DNA of 5,939 nt from Actinomycetota bacterium (lineage in GTDB: Bacteria > Actinomycetota > UBA4738 > HRBIN12): NCBI GenBank assembly GCA_005883885.1, contig VAYF01000238.1, positions 1-5,939 of the forward strand, written 5' to 3'. Under the pieces are notes generated by a model. That model searched no databases. It was not told the origin of the DNA and was given only the letters and a program-made list of their open reading frames with translations. Below, in pieces: positions 1-4,854 of the stretch. The first letter of the stretch is position 1, and each line of letters opens with the position of its first letter. The translations under genes were made by a program, and so were the position numbers.

Positions 1-498
1 TTGGGCCTCGCGACCACGGCGATGCGCGAGCTCCCGCTCCGCGAGCTCGCGCATCCGGCCCTCGAGCGACTCGCGCGCGCCACCGGGGAGAGCGCCCAGC
101 TGTTCGTGCGCGACGGCGATCGACGCATCTGCGTCGACGCCGTCGACTCCGACCACGAGCTCCGGACGATCGTCGACGTGGGCTCGGTGCTCCCGCTCGA
201 CCAGGGGTCGGCGGGGAAGGTCTTCCTCGCGTGGGGCCCGCCCATCGAGCAAGACGACGTGGACCGGCTCGCGCAACAACTCGCGACGACCAGGCGACGT
301 GGCTGGGCCGACAGCTTCGGCGAGCGAGCGCCCGGCGTGGCGTCGGTGAGCGCGCCCGTGTTCGGCCCGGGAAACGAGCTCCTGGCGGCGATCTCGGTCT
401 CGGGCCCGGCGAGCCGGATCGCCCCGCTCCGAGCCAAGAACTACGCGCCGGCCGTCATCCAGGCGGCTCGGGAGGTGGAGTCGGCACTGGGCGGGTGA
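1..498 (+). CDS. IclR-family transcriptional regulator, C-terminal effector domain (5' partial)
   Basis: The frame is open from the first base, and the 165 visible residues make up almost the whole ligand-binding domain of an IclR-type regulator. Seen: an early segment with LAHPALERLARATGESAQL, then the strand-turn IVDVGSVLPLDQGSAGKVFLAW, which matches the family's 'vG..lPl..gaaGKa.LA' signature. Further on come RRGWADSFGERAPGVASVSAPV and AAISVSGPASRI, the typical end of the effector pocket, and a closing helix ending in LGG. IclR proteins are usually about 250 residues with an N-terminal winged helix-turn-helix; that part lies upstream of the window, so the TTG at base 1 is not taken as a start. 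Such proteins bind small organic acids or related metabolites and repress or activate catabolic genes. The ligand and targets cannot be read here. The gene converges on the reductase pseudogene with 45 bp between their stops and no clear terminator. Confidence 0.9.
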   Translation: MGLATTAMRELPLRELAHPALERLARATGESAQLFVRDGDRRICVDAVDSDHELRTIVDVGSVLPLDQGSAGKVFLAWGPPIEQDDVDRLAQQLATTRRRGWADSFGERAPGVASVSAPVFGPGNELLAAISVSGPASRIAPLRAKNYAPAVIQAAREVESALGG

Positions 499-543
499 AC
501 GTGCGGATCCCGATGAGGCTGGTGCGGATGTCGGTCCGCTCGT

Positions 544-1409
544 CTACCAAGCGTAGGCCTCGGGCGCGGGGCCGCCGGGTCCGGGGAAGATCTCATCGAG
601 CTTGCCGAGCACCTCTTCGGACATCTCGATGTCGAGCGCACGCATCGAGCCGAGCAGCTGGGCCTCGGTGCGCGGTCCGATGACGGGGGCGGTCACGGCC
701 GGCTGGTGGAGGAGCCACGAGAGGGCCACGTCCGCGGGGCGATGCCCGAGCTCCTTGCAGAGCGTCTCCCACTGATCCAGCTTCGGACGGTTCGATTCGA
801 TCTCTCCGACCATGTACCCCTGCGAGCGCCGCCCCTCGTTGACCTTCTCAAGGGCCCCGGCGAGCAGGCCGCCCGCGAGCGGGCTGTAGGCGATCAGGCC
901 CATGCCGTACTCCTGGATCGCGGGGATCACCTCGAGCTCGACCGAGCGTTGCATCAGGTTGTACGGCGATTGCTCGGACACGAGACCGAGCGTGTTCCGC
1001 CACCCCGCGATCTCGTTCGCGCGTGCGATATGCCATCCGGCGAAGTTGGAGGAGCCGACGTAGAGCACCTTCCCCTGACGCTTGAGCTGCTCCATCGCCT
1101 CCCAGATCTCGTCCCACCACGACTGACGGTCGATGTGATGCATCTGATACAGATCGATCCGGTCGGTGCGCAGCCGTCGGAGGGACTCCTCGCACTGCCG
1201 GACGATGCCCAGCTTCGAGAGCCGGGATTCGTTGGGCCAATCGCCCATCGTTCCGTAGACCTTCGTCGCCAGGACGACCTTGTCGCGACGACGGTCGCCC
1301 TTGGTGAACCACCGCCCGATGATCTCCTCGGTCGCGCCGACGCCGAGGTGACGGCCGAACACGTTGGCCGTATCGAAGAAGTTGATCCCGCGACGTGGGT
1401 GTACTCCAT
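544..1409 (-). pseudogene. Aldo/keto reductase, broken by an internal 5' deletion and frameshift
   Basis: From 1362 down to 544 the sequence encodes 272 residues of an NADPH-type aldo/keto reductase (TIM barrel). Seen: ATEEIIGRW, VVLATKVYG with the catalytic-type Lys, DLYQMHHID with the catalytic-type His, VGSSNFAGWHIA, SPLAGGLLAG, the cofactor-site IGPRTEAQL and a family-typical end PEAYAW. Upstream in the same frame is GINFFDTANVFG, holding the catalytic Asp, but this frame reaches the exporter's stop (1420-1422) without an ATG. In another frame, an ATG at 1409 encodes MEYTHV, the usual first residues of this family. The roughly 36-40 residues that normally join MEYTHV to GINFFDTA (barrel strand 1 and helix 1) are absent, and the two pieces are out of frame. 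A product started at GTG 1362 would lack strand 1 and the Asp. The position usually Tyr in the catalytic tetrad is Phe. The ATG lies 10 bp after the exporter stop, so the two were probably cotranscribed. An assembly error is the main alternative. Confidence 0.82.
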
Positions 1410-1419
1410 GCCCTCGAGT

Positions 1420-2700
1420 TTACGCCCGGGTCTGCGCAGCTTCGGCGAGCCGACCGTCGCGTTCGGGCGCGAGTGCGCCGGGGATGAACATCGCCGCGAT
1501 CGTCACGGCGGCGCCCAGCACCCCAGCCAAGATCAGCGTCCGGTCCGTACCGATCCAGTTCGCGACGGGACCGACCACGGCGAACGACAGCGGCAGCCCG
1601 GCGATCGAGATCATCCAGTCAAGGCTCATCACGCGGCCCAGGATCTGCTCGGGAACGAGCCGCTGCAGAGCCGTGTACCAGATCACGATCAGCAAGGAGA
1701 TCGAGCCCTCCGTAACCAACGCGACGAACAGCCCCTGCCACACCGCCGTGATCAGGCCGAACCCCGCGGTCATCAGCATCCCGAGCGCCCACGCGAGATA
1801 CATCACGGTGATCGGGCGGCGGCCGAGCGATCCACGCTGGGCGGCGACGATACCGACCAGCACGGACCCGAGGCCGCCGGCCGCGAAGACGAGCGCCAGG
1901 TCGACGCCGCTGCCCGACAGGTCGTGGCTGATCACGTACGGCATCAGGGTCTCCCAAGGACCCCACACGCAGAACAGGCTCACCGTCGCGGTCACGAGGG
2001 CGACCCAGATCCAGGTTTGGCTCCGCACGTACCCGATCCCGTCTCTGATCTGCGGGATCAGCGATTCGTGAGGGCCCTCACCTGCTTCCTTCCTGACTCG
2101 CATCAGCACGATGCAGAGCGCCGAGACCGCGAATGAGACGCCGTCGAAGATGAAGGCCCACCCCGTCCCCAGCACGAGCAGCAGCCCGCCGATCAACGGA
2201 CCAACGGCCTGCATCGCGAGCGGCCGAACCACTTGGGCGACCGAGTTCGCTTCGACCAGGACGTCCTCGGAGACGATCGATGGGATGATCGAGGAGAACG
2301 CGGGCGCGAAGAGGGCCTGACCGCTCCCGTAGAAGGCCACCAACACGACGAGGATCGTGATGGTGATCGTCTGCGTCAGGCAGAGGATGCCGATCACGGT
2401 GATCGCGATCAGCCGCAAGAGATCTCCGGCGATCATCAGGTGACGTCGGTCCATCCGGTCGGACAAGGCGCCGCTCGCGAGCAACAGGAGGAGCTGGGGC
2501 AGGGACCAGGCCACGCCCACGGCGGCGAAGGCGCCTGGGGAACCGTGCAGGTTGTGATAGACGAGCCAGGCCACGGCGACGTAGTACGTACCGTCGCCGG
2601 TCATCGAGATCGTCTGACCGATCCACAACAATCGGAAGTCACGGTGACGCATCGGTCGGAGGAGCCCGATGCGACTCGTCAGACCCGGCCGCTCGTCCAC
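1420..2700 (-). CDS. MFS exporter, EntS/MFS_3-like
   Basis: This encodes a 426-residue inner-membrane transporter with about twelve hydrophobic segments. It begins with the MRHRDFRLLWIGQ entry typical of the EntS/macrolide-efflux branch of the major facilitator superfamily. MFS motif A is seen at about residues 77-87 (GALSDRMDRRH), between TM2 and TM3. A longer cytoplasmic stretch near the middle (MRVRKEAGEGPHES) separates the two six-helix halves. Proteins of this branch use the proton gradient to export siderophores, macrolides or other hydrophobic compounds; the substrate here is unknown. The frame stays open back to 2778, but that extension runs into tRNA-Arg, so it is not used. GTG 2700 is chosen because a TAGGCT hexamer ends 8 nt before it and no Shine-Dalgarno is present, which fits a leaderless message. 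ATG 2652, directly before RHRDF, is the other candidate. The reductase pseudogene follows after 10 bp. Confidence 0.88.
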   Translation of the reverse strand: MDERPGLTSRIGLLRPMRHRDFRLLWIGQTISMTGDGTYYVAVAWLVYHNLHGSPGAFAAVGVAWSLPQLLLLLASGALSDRMDRRHLMIAGDLLRLIAITVIGILCLTQTITITILVVLVAFYGSGQALFAPAFSSIIPSIVSEDVLVEANSVAQVVRPLAMQAVGPLIGGLLLVLGTGWAFIFDGVSFAVSALCIVLMRVRKEAGEGPHESLIPQIRDGIGYVRSQTWIWVALVTATVSLFCVWGPWETLMPYVISHDLSGSGVDLALVFAAGGLGSVLVGIVAAQRGSLGRRPITVMYLAWALGMLMTAGFGLITAVWQGLFVALVTEGSISLLIVIWYTALQRLVPEQILGRVMSLDWMISIAGLPLSFAVVGPVANWIGTDRTLILAGVLGAAVTIAAMFIPGALAPERDGRLAEAAQTRA

Positions 2701-2708
2701 GTCGCCCG

Positions 2709-2714
2709 AGCCTA
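2709..2714 (-). promoter_or_regulatory. Putative -10 box of the MFS exporter gene (leaderless)
   Basis: On the minus strand the hexamer TAGGCT (TANNNT pattern) sits 8 nt before GTG 2700. Transcription would begin at or next to the start codon, and no ribosome-binding site is visible in between. The same hexamer stands 6 nt before the GTG of the FAD oxidoreductase at 4855. I see no convincing -35 at 16-18 bp. The box lies in the 51 bp between tRNA-Arg and the exporter, so read-through from the tRNA is also possible. Confidence 0.5.
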
Positions 2715-2751
2715 TCGTGGGTCTGATTCGCGCGGTTAGAGAGTCACCCAG

Positions 2752-2824
2752 CGCGCCGGGAGGGAGTCGAACCCCCAACCTTCTGATCCGTAGTCAGATG
2801 CTCTATCCATTGAGCTACCGGCGC
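2752..2824 (-). tRNA. tRNA-Arg (anticodon ACG)
   Basis: This is a complete 73-nt cloverleaf. The acceptor stem GCGCCGG pairs with CCGGCGC. The D arm GCTC-AATGGAT-AGAGC is followed by the anticodon stem TCTGA/TCAGA around the loop CTACGGA, giving anticodon ACG. The variable loop is AGGTT, and the T arm is GGGGG-TTCGACT-CCCTC with one G-T pair. The discriminator is G and CCA is not encoded. In bacteria the first anticodon base is deaminated to inosine, so this tRNA reads CGU, CGC and CGA. A short leader follows a TAGCAT box. I saw no copy of its 3' end elsewhere in the window that would mark an integrated element. Confidence 0.97.
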
Positions 2825-2833
2825 AGGCAGCCC

Positions 2834-2839
2834 ATGCTA
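2834..2839 (-). promoter_or_regulatory. Putative -10 box of tRNA-Arg
   Basis: TAGCAT on the minus strand lies 9 nt before the mature 5' end of tRNA-Arg. This is the right spacing for a transcript with a leader of only two or three bases. No clear -35 is present. The call rests on position and the TANNNT pattern alone. Confidence 0.5.
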
Positions 2840-2856
2840 CCGCGCCGTCGTTCGGC

Positions 2857-3036
2857 TCAGGAAAGGCGCTGACGCGCCAATGCTTGGAGGTCGAGGACCA
2901 CTACGCTCGCGTCCACGTCGAGCGATGAGCCGCCCGGGAGACGCCTGGCGCCGCCGTCGGCGATCCGGTCCCGGAGGTCGCTGTCGTGGCGCCGTCCGAG
3001 TGTTGCGAGGGTCGCGCTGCGCTGGATCGTCGTCAT
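2857..3036 (-). CDS. Small hypothetical protein, 59 residues
   Basis: I do not recognise this protein. The frame extends up to 3069, but ATG 3036 is chosen because AGGAGG lies 5 nt before it, the strongest ribosome-binding site in the window. The product starts MTTIQRSATLATLGRR and ends LDLQALARQRLS. It is polar, rich in Arg and Asp in the middle (HDSDLRDRIADGGARRLPGG), and has a short hydrophobic run SVVVLDLQAL near the end that is too short for a membrane helix. It has no signal peptide and no Cys. It ends 32 bp before tRNA-Arg on the same strand and is transcribed away from the membrane-protein gene at 3235. A TTGACC hexamer about 65 bp upstream of the start could be a -35, but no matching -10 is seen. 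It could be a small cytoplasmic protein or, less likely, the remnant of a larger gene. Confidence 0.55.
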   Translation of the reverse strand: MTTIQRSATLATLGRRHDSDLRDRIADGGARRLPGGSSLDVDASVVVLDLQALARQRLS

Positions 3037-3041
3037 GATGT

Positions 3042-3047
3042 CCTCCT
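3042..3047 (-). promoter_or_regulatory. Shine-Dalgarno of the 59-residue ORF
   Basis: AGGAGG on the minus strand, with the 5-nt spacer ACATC before ATG 3036. It fixes the start eleven codons inside the longest open frame and is the main reason to believe this small ORF is translated. Confidence 0.7.
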
Positions 3048-3150
3048 GTTCGTCGTCTCTTCTGCCCATGGTCGGCAGGTGGTGGAGGCCGGCGCAGGGG
3101 TCAAGGGTTGTGAAGTTCCCCGCGCGGTTCCCTACGGGCTCTGCCCGGGA

Positions 3151-3160
3151 TGACTAGTCA
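3151..3160. promoter_or_regulatory. Perfect 10-bp palindrome in a divergent intergenic region
   Basis: TGACTAGTCA is its own reverse complement. It lies in the 198 bp between the divergent genes starting at 3036 (minus) and 3235 (plus). It is 24 bp upstream of the first of two TACGGT hexamers (3184-3189 and 3198-3203) that could serve as -10 boxes for the plus-strand gene. It could be an operator for a dimeric regulator. A 10-bp palindrome can also arise by chance, so this is a weak call. Confidence 0.25.
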
Positions 3161-3197
3161 CCTGGAGGCAGGGCTAGCCGAACTACGGTGGAAGGGG

Positions 3198-3203
3198 TAC
3201 GGT
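3198..3203 (+). promoter_or_regulatory. Putative -10 box of the small membrane protein gene
   Basis: TACGGT within GGGGTACGGTCGG fits the TANNNT pattern and would place a transcript start near 3210, leaving a leader of about 25 nt that contains the Shine-Dalgarno. A second copy of the same hexamer is at 3184-3189, so either one, or both, could be used. No good -35 is visible for either. Confidence 0.35.
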
Positions 3204-3234
3204 CGGAGCGAGGAACGGCTAGGGGAGGGTGCAG

Positions 3235-3621
3235 GTGTTGGGCGTGCTCATGATCGTCCTGAGCCTCGCCTCGGCCGGCGTGGTGGCGGACTACATCGCC
3301 GAGAACGACCTGCTCACCGCCCCGAACCAGTCGATCGCCCTGTTCGGCTCACACGTCACGGTCTCCGGTGTCGCGGTGGTGATCGTCCCCTTCGCGCTGG
3401 GCGCACTCGCCGCGGCGCTCTTCGTGATCGGGATGGGTCTGATCCGCGGAAGCTCGGACAATTGGCGCGCGATGAAACGGCGGGTCGCCGAGCTCGAATG
3501 GGAGATCACGTCGCTCCGTTCGAAGCTGCGTCTCAGCGAGGTCGTGAAGGCCGAGAAGCAACGCCACATCCAGCTGCCCGAGGCCGAACCCGAAACGGAA
3601 GAGATCAACCTCGAGAAGTGA
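3235..3621 (+). CDS. Small two-helix membrane protein with cytoplasmic coiled coil, LapA/DUF1049-like
   Basis: This encodes a 128-residue protein. Seen: a first hydrophobic helix at about residues 2-21 (LGVLMIVLSLASAGVVA), a short outer loop with SIALFGSHVTVSG, and a second helix at about 46-70 (VVIVPFALGALAAALFVIG). Basic residues follow (NWRAMKRRVAE), then a heptad-like stretch at about 78-110 with V84, L87, I91, L94 and L98, and an acidic tail. Two helices with a short loop, a proline opening helix 2 and a cytoplasmic coiled coil match the layout of LapA-domain (DUF1049) proteins. The sequence match is only approximate, so the family is an inference. GTG 3235 is chosen because GGAGG (3224-3228) stands 6 nt before it; GTG 3229 lies against that site and ATG 3250 lacks one. 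The gene ends 6 bp from the stop of the converging methyltransferase gene, leaving no room for a separate terminator. Confidence 0.75.
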   Translation: MLGVLMIVLSLASAGVVADYIAENDLLTAPNQSIALFGSHVTVSGVAVVIVPFALGALAAALFVIGMGLIRGSSDNWRAMKRRVAELEWEITSLRSKLRLSEVVKAEKQRHIQLPEAEPETEEINLEK

Positions 3622-3627
3622 AGCCTT

Positions 3628-4629
3628 TCAGACCTCCGTTTCGGTGTGGGCGTAGTACTCGTACGCAGACATCGCCTGGCCGGTCGGGCTCTTCCACGCG
3701 CGTTCTTCTGCGGGCAGCTTCCCGAGCATCTTGGCCATCGCGCGAACGTGTTCGGCGACCGAACCGCAACAGGAGCCGATGTAGCGAACACCGGCGTCGC
3801 GCGCATCGGCGGCGAACGCCGCCAGCTCTCCTCGGGCGAGCGTCTTCGGGGTGAGCCCGTACGGGAAGTCGGGCCACGCCGTGAAGTCCGCTTCGGTATC
3901 CGTCGTCGCATAGCCGACCGGCTGTGAGGCGACGGGGACGGCGCCGGCCACCGCCTCCACCATCTCGACGGCGATCGGGAGCTGCTGCGCCGGGCCGTTC
4001 AGGCAGTTCACGCCGACGATATCCGCACCCGCGTCGGCGAGGCGCTTCGCCGATCCGCCGGGGGTATCTCCTTCGTAGGAACGGGCCGGGAGCCGTTCGA
4101 AACACATCGTCGCCATCACCGGCAGACCGGTCGCCTTCGCTCGCTCGACGAACAGCAGCGCCTCGGCCGTGAACGAGAAGGTCTCCCCGATCCAGAAGTC
4201 GGGCGGCCCCGCGTCCAGCTGATCCTGGAGCTGCCGGTCGAACAGCTCCCGGACGTGATCGGCGCTCTTCGGATCGGCGGGGTCGTACGCCCAGGTGAGC
4301 GAGAGGTTCCCGGCGACGAGCGCGTCGCCCTCCGCCGCCACCTTCCGAGCGATGCCGACGGCGTCGCGGTTGATCTCGTCGACCTTGCCGGCGAGGCCGA
4401 CGGTCGCGAGCTTGTCGTCGCTCGCGTAGAAGGTCATCGTCTGGAGGACCTCGGCGCCGGCGCGCAGGAACTCGCGGTGCAACTGCGCGAGCGCATCCGG
4501 GTGTTCGATCACCACCTCGGGTGTGAACGGTCCCGCCTGCACGTACCCGCGCTTCTCGAGCTCGAGCAGGTACCCGCCGTCGCCGAGCACCGGGCCTTCC
4601 GCTAGCCGCTCCAGGATCCCCTTCGACAC
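3628..4629 (-). CDS. Homocysteine S-methyltransferase, betaine-homocysteine methyltransferase (BHMT) type
   Basis: This encodes a 333-residue zinc-dependent TIM-barrel methyltransferase that would move a methyl group to homocysteine to make methionine. Seen: ILERLAEG, GDGG (16-19), LEKRGYVQAGPFTPE, LHREFLRAGAEVLQTMTFYASDD, GNLSLTWAY and GET (148-150). The three zinc-ligand cysteines of the family are C209 in GVNC and C287-C288 in GSCCG. The N-terminal third closely resembles animal BHMT; the length fits bacterial members, which lack the long dimerisation arm of the roughly 406-residue human enzyme. From memory of the human structure, its betaine-contacting Trp44 and Tyr160 correspond to F35 and T150, while Tyr77 is kept as Y68, so the methyl donor is uncertain. 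GTG 4629 is chosen over ATG 4677 because GAGGAGG stands 8 nt upstream and the -10 box lies inside the longer version. The gene is downstream of tRNA-Ser and opposite the FAD oxidoreductase. Confidence 0.9.
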   Translation of the reverse strand: MSKGILERLAEGPVLGDGGYLLELEKRGYVQAGPFTPEVVIEHPDALAQLHREFLRAGAEVLQTMTFYASDDKLATVGLAGKVDEINRDAVGIARKVAAEGDALVAGNLSLTWAYDPADPKSADHVRELFDRQLQDQLDAGPPDFWIGETFSFTAEALLFVERAKATGLPVMATMCFERLPARSYEGDTPGGSAKRLADAGADIVGVNCLNGPAQQLPIAVEMVEAVAGAVPVASQPVGYATTDTEADFTAWPDFPYGLTPKTLARGELAAFAADARDAGVRYIGSCCGSVAEHVRAMAKMLGKLPAEERAWKSPTGQAMSAYEYYAHTETEV

Positions 4630-4637
4630 GCGATCAG

Positions 4638-4644
4638 CCTCCTC
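4638..4644 (-). promoter_or_regulatory. Shine-Dalgarno of the homocysteine methyltransferase
   Basis: GAGGAGG on the minus strand with an 8-nt spacer before GTG 4629. It decides the start, since the longest frame (ATG 4677) has no such site and its extra 16 residues do not look like family sequence. Confidence 0.7.
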
Positions 4645-4658
4645 GGGACGAGGGACCG

Positions 4659-4664
4659 AGTGTA
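4659..4664 (-). promoter_or_regulatory. Putative -10 box of the homocysteine methyltransferase gene
   Basis: TACACT on the minus strand would start a transcript near 4652 with a leader of about 22 nt containing the GAGGAGG site. No -35 consensus is seen at 16-18 bp. The gene may also receive read-through from tRNA-Ser, whose 3' end is 93 bp upstream of the start codon. Confidence 0.45.
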
Positions 4665-4695
4665 TGGAGGAGCGCAACGGGACGGACGGTTCCGC

Positions 4696-4712
4696 GGCGA
4701 CCGCTGGTCACC
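4696..4712 (-). other. Short hairpin downstream of tRNA-Ser
   Basis: On the minus strand GGTGACC and GGTCGCC can pair as a 7-bp stem (one U-G pair) with a 3-nt loop, starting 10 nt after the tRNA 3' end. There is no U-tract, so it is not a typical intrinsic terminator. It may mark the tRNA trailer or be chance in GC-rich DNA. Confidence 0.25.
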
Positions 4713-4722
4713 TGCCCGGAGG

Positions 4723-4812
4723 CGGAGACGACAGGATTCGAACCTGTGAGGGAGCTCAACACCCCCTAACCGCTTAGCAGGCGGCTGCTTTCGGCCACTC
4801 AGCCACGTCTCC
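4723..4812 (-). tRNA. tRNA-Ser (anticodon GCT)
   Basis: This is a complete 90-nt class II tRNA. The acceptor GGAGACG pairs with CGTCTCC and is followed by TG and the D arm with GCTGAGTGGCC. The anticodon stem GCCGC/GCGGT encloses the loop CTGCTAA, giving anticodon GCT, which reads AGC and AGU. The long variable arm, with AGGGGG pairing to CTCCCT-type sequence, is diagnostic of Ser. The T arm is ACAGG-TTCGAAT-CCTGT. The discriminator is G and CCA is not encoded. The -10 box lies only 7 nt upstream, so the primary transcript may start at or one base from the mature 5' end. Confidence 0.97.
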
Positions 4813-4819
4813 GCCGACC

Positions 4820-4848
4820 ATCCTAGCGAGGCGCGCCCTCGCTAGGCT
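4820..4848. promoter_or_regulatory. Symmetric divergent promoter built on a perfect inverted repeat
   Basis: CCTAGCGAGG (4822-4831) and CCTCGCTAGG (4837-4846) are perfect inverted copies around a 5-nt centre CGCGC. The outer end of each arm forms a TANNNT hexamer on the outward strand: TAGGAT (minus, 4825-4820), 7 nt before tRNA-Ser, and TAGGCT (plus, 4843-4848), 6 nt before GTG 4855 of the FAD oxidoreductase. The two boxes are 17 bp apart, so each occupies the place where the other's -35 would be. This suggests mutually exclusive, outward-facing promoters. A dimeric repressor site over both is the other reading. Confidence 0.6.
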
Positions 4849-4854
4849 GCGCCC

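Noticed and set aside
524..539. GCGGA/TCCGC hairpin between the IclR gene and the reductase pseudogene as a terminator
   Set aside because: Only a 5-bp stem with a 6-nt loop and no T-run on either strand; common by chance in GC-rich DNA.
1364..2071. Plus-strand open frame of 235 codons opposite the exporter
   Set aside because: Mirror frame of the MFS gene; Ser/Thr/Pro/Ile-rich composition without motifs and no ribosome-binding site.
706..2136. Long plus-strand open frame of 476 codons opposite the reductase and exporter
   Set aside because: It spans two recognisable minus-strand genes and their junction, is rich in Arg, Pro, Asp and His as expected for an antisense frame of GC-rich coding DNA, and has no domain.
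2701..2778. N-terminal extension of the MFS exporter starting at 2778 (MGVRLPPGALG...)
   Set aside because: Its first nine codons overlap the 3' end of tRNA-Arg; GVRLPPGA is what the tRNA T arm gives when translated. The rest shows no family similarity.
2863..2879. GGCGC-GTCA-GCGCC hairpin at the end of the 59-residue ORF as a terminator
   Set aside because: A short 5-bp stem followed by only three Ts (TTTCC), and it lies within the last codons of the ORF.
3150..3854. Plus-strand open frame of 234 codons over the small membrane protein
   Set aside because: It crosses the stops of two well-supported convergent genes in another frame, and its composition is almost all Arg, Gly, Ala, Pro and Ser.
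4630..4677. Longer start (ATG 4677) for the homocysteine methyltransferase
   Set aside because: The added 16 residues cover the -10 box and the GAGGAGG site of the better GTG start and do not match the family.
2752..4812. An integrated element between the two tRNA genes
   Set aside because: No integrase, no repeated tRNA 3' end, and ordinary metabolic genes with uniform composition between them.
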